A stretch of 64,000 bases of DNA, from the NCBI RefSeq assembly GCF_017355265.1, contig NZ_JADIJQ010000007.1, positions 49,217 through 113,216 on the forward strand, in the 5' to 3' direction. A program made the translations under genes and the position numbers. Shown piece after piece: positions 61,051 through 64,000 of this stretch; position 1 is the stretch's first letter, and the number at the start of each line of letters is the position of its first letter. Below the pieces are notes generated by a model. It was not told the DNA's origin, ran no database searches, and saw only the letters and a program-made list of their open reading frames with translations. Origin of the DNA: Tessaracoccus sp. SD287 (GTDB lineage Bacteria > Actinomycetota > Actinomycetes > Propionibacteriales > Propionibacteriaceae).

Positions 61051-62477
61051 GGTCTCAGAGCCTCGATCACTGCCTTGGCGATGGGTCCGGCCAGTCGGCC
61101 GCCGGCGATGTCATTACGTTCCACTTCTGCATCCTCGATGAAGACAGCCACCGCCACGTTCGGGTTCTCGCTGAAGGCGACGAACCAGGCGTAGGGCGGA
61201 CGATCGGGGTCGGACTGTGCGGTGCCGGTCTTGCCACCCACGCGCACCCCGGCGACCTGGGCGGCGCCGCCGGTGCCGTCGCTGACGACCTTGACCAGCA
61301 TCTCCTGCAGCAACTCCGCGTTGCCGGTGCTCATGGCCTTGTCGAGTTTGACGGGGCGGTTCACGTGCACGATCGACAGGTCGTTGGCGCGCACCTCCTT
61401 GACCAGGGTCGGCGCCATCACCTGCCCATCGTTGGCGATGGCGCCGATCACCATGGCCATCTGCAGCGGGGTGGCGGCCACGTCGAACTGTCCGATGGCG
61501 CTCAACGCGGTCTGCGGCACGTCCAGTTCGCCGGGGAACTGGCTGGCCACGAAGGGGACGTCGGTGGCGACGGTCTTGTTGAACCCGAACTTCTCCGCCT
61601 GGGCGCGCAGCGCGTCGGAGCCCACCTGCATGCCGATGTTGGCGAAGGAGGTGTTGCACGACTTCATCAGGGACACCTCGAGGGTGACCTGGGTGTTGCC
61701 GCAGTCGACCTGGTTGGTGAGCACCACGTTGGTCTGGGGCAGCTTCAGCTCGTCGGGTGCCTCGAACAGGGTTTCAGGCGCCATGCCGTTCTCCAGCGCC
61801 GCCGCCGCCGTGACGATCTTGAAGGTCGAGCCCGGGGGATAGATCTCGCGGGAGGCGCGGTTCGCCAGGGGTCGGTTCGGGTCGGCGTTCAGCGTCGTCC
61901 ACGCGTCGCGCGAGATGTTGAGGTCGGTGCTGGACAGCTGGTTCGGGTCGTAGGTGGGCAGGCTCACGTACGAGAGGATCTCGCCGCTGGTCCAGTCCAT
62001 CGCCACCACGGCACCCTTGCGGCCGGCCAGACCGTCGTAGGCCGCCTTCTGCGCCCTGGGATTGAGCGTGGTCGTCACCGAACCGCCGATGGGCTCCTTG
62101 CCGGTCAGGGAATCGATGATGCGGTTGAAGAACTGGTCGTCGCTGGTGCCTGCCAGTTGCTTGGAGTAGTTCAGCTCGATGCCGGCCGAGCCGTAGTCGT
62201 AGGCGTAGTAACCGGTGGCGTGGGCGTACAGCAGCGGCTGGGCGTACTGGCGGGCGAACGCGAAGCGACCCTGGCTGGGCATCGACTGGGCGATGGCCTG
62301 GGTGCCCACCATGATGGCGCCGCGGTTGCGGGCGTACTCGGCGTCGGTCACCCGACGGTTGCGGGTGTCGTTGTTGAGGGTCTGGGCCCGGCCGACCTCG
62401 AGCCAGCTGGCATTGAGGAGCAGGGCGAACATCATCAGCGCTGCCAGCACGGCCACCTTGCGGATGGGACGATTCAT
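61047..62477 (-). CDS. pbpA: Penicillin-binding protein A (transpeptidase)
   Basis: A 476-residue class B PBP. An N-terminal helix (about 5-25) anchors it, S217 and K220 form SxxK in PPGSTFKIV, SCN is in KSCNTSF, and KTG is in VGGKTGTAQ (K416). It cross-links septal or pole peptidoglycan and is a PknB substrate in mycobacteria. ATG 62477 overlaps the rodA stop as ATGA. Confidence 0.94.
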   Translation of the reverse strand: MNRPIRKVAVLAALMMFALLLNASWLEVGRAQTLNNDTRNRRVTDAEYARNRGAIMVGTQAIAQSMPSQGRFAFARQYAQPLLYAHATGYYAYDYGSAGIELNYSKQLAGTSDDQFFNRIIDSLTGKEPIGGSVTTTLNPRAQKAAYDGLAGRKGAVVAMDWTSGEILSYVSLPTYDPNQLSSTDLNISRDAWTTLNADPNRPLANRASREIYPPGSTFKIVTAAAALENGMAPETLFEAPDELKLPQTNVVLTNQVDCGNTQVTLEVSLMKSCNTSFANIGMQVGSDALRAQAEKFGFNKTVATDVPFVASQFPGELDVPQTALSAIGQFDVAATPLQMAMVIGAIANDGQVMAPTLVKEVRANDLSIVHVNRPVKLDKAMSTGNAELLQEMLVKVVSDGTGGAAQVAGVRVGGKTGTAQSDPDRPPYAWFVAFSENPNVAVAVFIEDAEVERNDIAGGRLAGPIAKAVIEALRP

Positions 62478-63928
62478 CGGTTCACCACCTGCGTCTGGTC
62501 GTCGGAGAGGTCGGCGACATCGGCGGCCATGGCGGGGCCGGTGTGCACCAGCGGCACCGGTTTGCGGGCCTGGTGACTGATCACGACCAGCAACCCGATG
62601 ATGACCCAGTTGGCGATCAGGGACGACCCGCCCTGGCTCATGAAGGGGGTGGTCAGCCCGGTCAGCGGCAACAGCCGGGTGACCCCGCCGATGATGGCGA
62701 AGACCTGCAGCGCGAACACGAACGACAGTCCGCAGGTCAACAACTTCACGAACTCGTCGGAACTGGCCAGCGCGGTGCGCAGGCCTCGCGACACCAGGAT
62801 GGCGTAGATCATGATGATCGCCATCAGGCCGGCGATGCCCAGTTCCTCGCCGGCGGCGGCGCTGATGAAGTCGCTCTTGGCGAGCGGGGTCAGTCCGGGA
62901 CGGCCCAGGCCCCAGCCGCGGCCGGTGAGACCGCCCCAGGCGATGCCGAACTGGCCGCTGATCACCTGCAGGTTCTGGTCGTAGTTCTCGAAGGGGTGCA
63001 GCCAGGCGTTGACGCGCACCTGCACGTGCCAGAACAGCGTGAAGGCCAGCCACGCCCCCACCGCGAACAGACCGATGCCGATGATCACCCAGCTGGGACG
63101 CTCGGTGGCGACGTAGAGCATCATCACGAACAGACCGAAGAACAACAGTGCGGTGCCCAGGTCGGACTGGAAGACCAGCACCAGCATCGCCGCGCCCCAC
63201 ATGATCACGATCGGCAGAAGGTCGCGCAGCCGCGGGATGCGCAGCGGACCCACCTTGTGGCCACCCAGGGCCAACAGTTCACGCTTCTGCACGAGGTAGG
63301 ACGCGAAGGCGATGGCCAGCACGATTTTGGCGGCCTCAGCCGGCTGGAAGGAGTACCCGGCCACCCGGATCCAGATGCGGGCCCCGTTCAGCTCGACCCC
63401 CAGCCCCGGCAACAGCGGCAGCAGCAGTAGCGCCAACCCGGCCAGGAAGAGCAGGTAGGGGAACCGGTCGAGTCGGCGCAGGTCGCGCAGGAAGAACAGG
63501 ACGGCCGCGAACAGGGCCATGCCGAGACCCGTCCAGATGAACTGGGTGTAGCTGTCGGAGCGGGGCGGGGTGGGAATCAGGTCGATGCGGTGGATCAGCG
63601 CCAACCCGAGCCCGTTGAGCGCGACCACGCACGGCAGGATCAGGGGATCGGCATAGGGTGCCCGGAACCGAATCACCAGGTGGCAGGCCAGCGCCATGCC
63701 CACCCACAGGCCGCACACCCACGGCCAGTTCTCGGGCACCCGCCCGGTCATGTTCAACCCGGTCAACAACCAGCCGCCCAGCCCAAAGGAGCAGGCGACA
63801 AGCAGCATCGCCAGCTCGGTGTTGCGACGCTTGCGGAAGGTCACCAGCACCGGGCCCCGACTGGCCGTGGTGGGCAGGTCCGCCGGTGCCGCAGTCGCCG
63901 AACCTGTCGACAGGCGCGGAGCAGCCAT
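62474..63928 (-). CDS. rodA: FtsW/RodA/SpoVE family glycosyltransferase
   Basis: A 484-residue SEDS protein with about ten helices and the late motif LPLTGLTTPFMSQGGSS. It polymerises glycan strands together with PbpA. ATG 63928 has GAGAGGG 6 nt upstream; a TTG at 63934 is less well placed. It overlaps the stop of the preceding gene, continuing the rodA - pbpA - pknB operon. Confidence 0.94.
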   Translation of the reverse strand: MAAPRLSTGSATAAPADLPTTASRGPVLVTFRKRRNTELAMLLVACSFGLGGWLLTGLNMTGRVPENWPWVCGLWVGMALACHLVIRFRAPYADPLILPCVVALNGLGLALIHRIDLIPTPPRSDSYTQFIWTGLGMALFAAVLFFLRDLRRLDRFPYLLFLAGLALLLLPLLPGLGVELNGARIWIRVAGYSFQPAEAAKIVLAIAFASYLVQKRELLALGGHKVGPLRIPRLRDLLPIVIMWGAAMLVLVFQSDLGTALLFFGLFVMMLYVATERPSWVIIGIGLFAVGAWLAFTLFWHVQVRVNAWLHPFENYDQNLQVISGQFGIAWGGLTGRGWGLGRPGLTPLAKSDFISAAAGEELGIAGLMAIIMIYAILVSRGLRTALASSDEFVKLLTCGLSFVFALQVFAIIGGVTRLLPLTGLTTPFMSQGGSSLIANWVIIGLLVVISHQARKPVPLVHTGPAMAADVADLSDDQTQVVNR

Positions 63929-64000
63929 CAGCAACCCTCTCCCGGGGGCGGTTCGGTGGCCGACGGAGAAGCACTGCTCGGCGCGAGGCTGCTGGGTGCG
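63928..64000 (-). CDS. C-terminal end of the upstream gene, probably PP2C phosphatase PstP
   Basis: A frame enters from the right edge and stops in TGA 63930-63928, overlapping the rodA ATG as TGATG. The visible 23 residues are Pro/Ser/Ala-rich (ending EPPPGEGC) and show no domain. By the standard order it should be pstP, which reverses PknB phosphorylation; this rests on position only. Confidence 0.5.
   Translation of the reverse strand, partial: APSSLAPSSASPSATEPPPGEGC

Overview
The window looks like chromosomal DNA from a high-GC Actinomycetota, probably a member of the Propionibacteriales; the lineage guess is an inference from gene content. The pointers are high GC at third codon positions, frequent GTG starts, CrgA, a PASTA kinase beside pbpA and rodA, a SigK/RskA pair, two ECF42 sigma factors, an actinobacterial type LysRS and TTGTCCACA-type DnaA boxes. 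The block crgA - DUF881 - pabA/trpG - pknB - pbpA - rodA - (pstP) at the right end matches the order near oriC in many actinobacteria, so the window probably lies close to the origin. I saw no insertion sequence, prophage, CRISPR array, tRNA or rRNA gene.

1-20.5 kb: a FAD-dependent oxidoreductase (cut by the window edge), an ABC-2 exporter pair, an ilvD - DinB - thrE run, a flavin monooxygenase-like protein, a trehalose synthase-like GH13 enzyme with an LLM oxidoreductase, a transaldolase-like gene behind an array of helically phased repeats, an S9 peptidase, a membrane protein/GntR operon, and an FGGY kinase/glycerol-1-phosphate dehydrogenase-like pair. The transaldolase gene and the GntR operon carry related CTTG..TACAAG operator-like motifs.

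20.5-33 kb: the regulatory part of the window. Two separate ECF42 sigma factor/YCII (DGPF) loci occur 10 kb apart, and each has a candidate ECF42 promoter. Between them is a CHRD protein - class F sortase - SigK - RskA operon with a SigK-like promoter in front. Two paralogous toroid (prenyltransferase/squalene-cyclase fold) proteins, a YceI protein, a TauE exporter and a CoA-binding protein fill the rest. The second ECF42 gene runs about 215 bp antisense into its convergent neighbour.

33-45 kb: VOC proteins, an MFS exporter, a second YceI protein, dnaB, a dnaB-csoR intergenic region holding a cluster of DnaA boxes, a csoR-copZ-copA copper operon with a CsoR box, an RlpA-type cell-wall protein with Rpf-like N-terminal domains, and two anchored Pro/Gln-rich proteins.

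45-57 kb: an orphan BlaI-type repressor, a four-gene operon tetR - ABC - ABC - flavin reductase-like protein in which every junction is a 4-bp overlap, a HAD phosphatase, a three-gene stress-envelope cassette, a YbjQ-domain protein, an epimerase and lysS. 57-64 kb: the origin-proximal division/peptidoglycan block, which lacks pknA.
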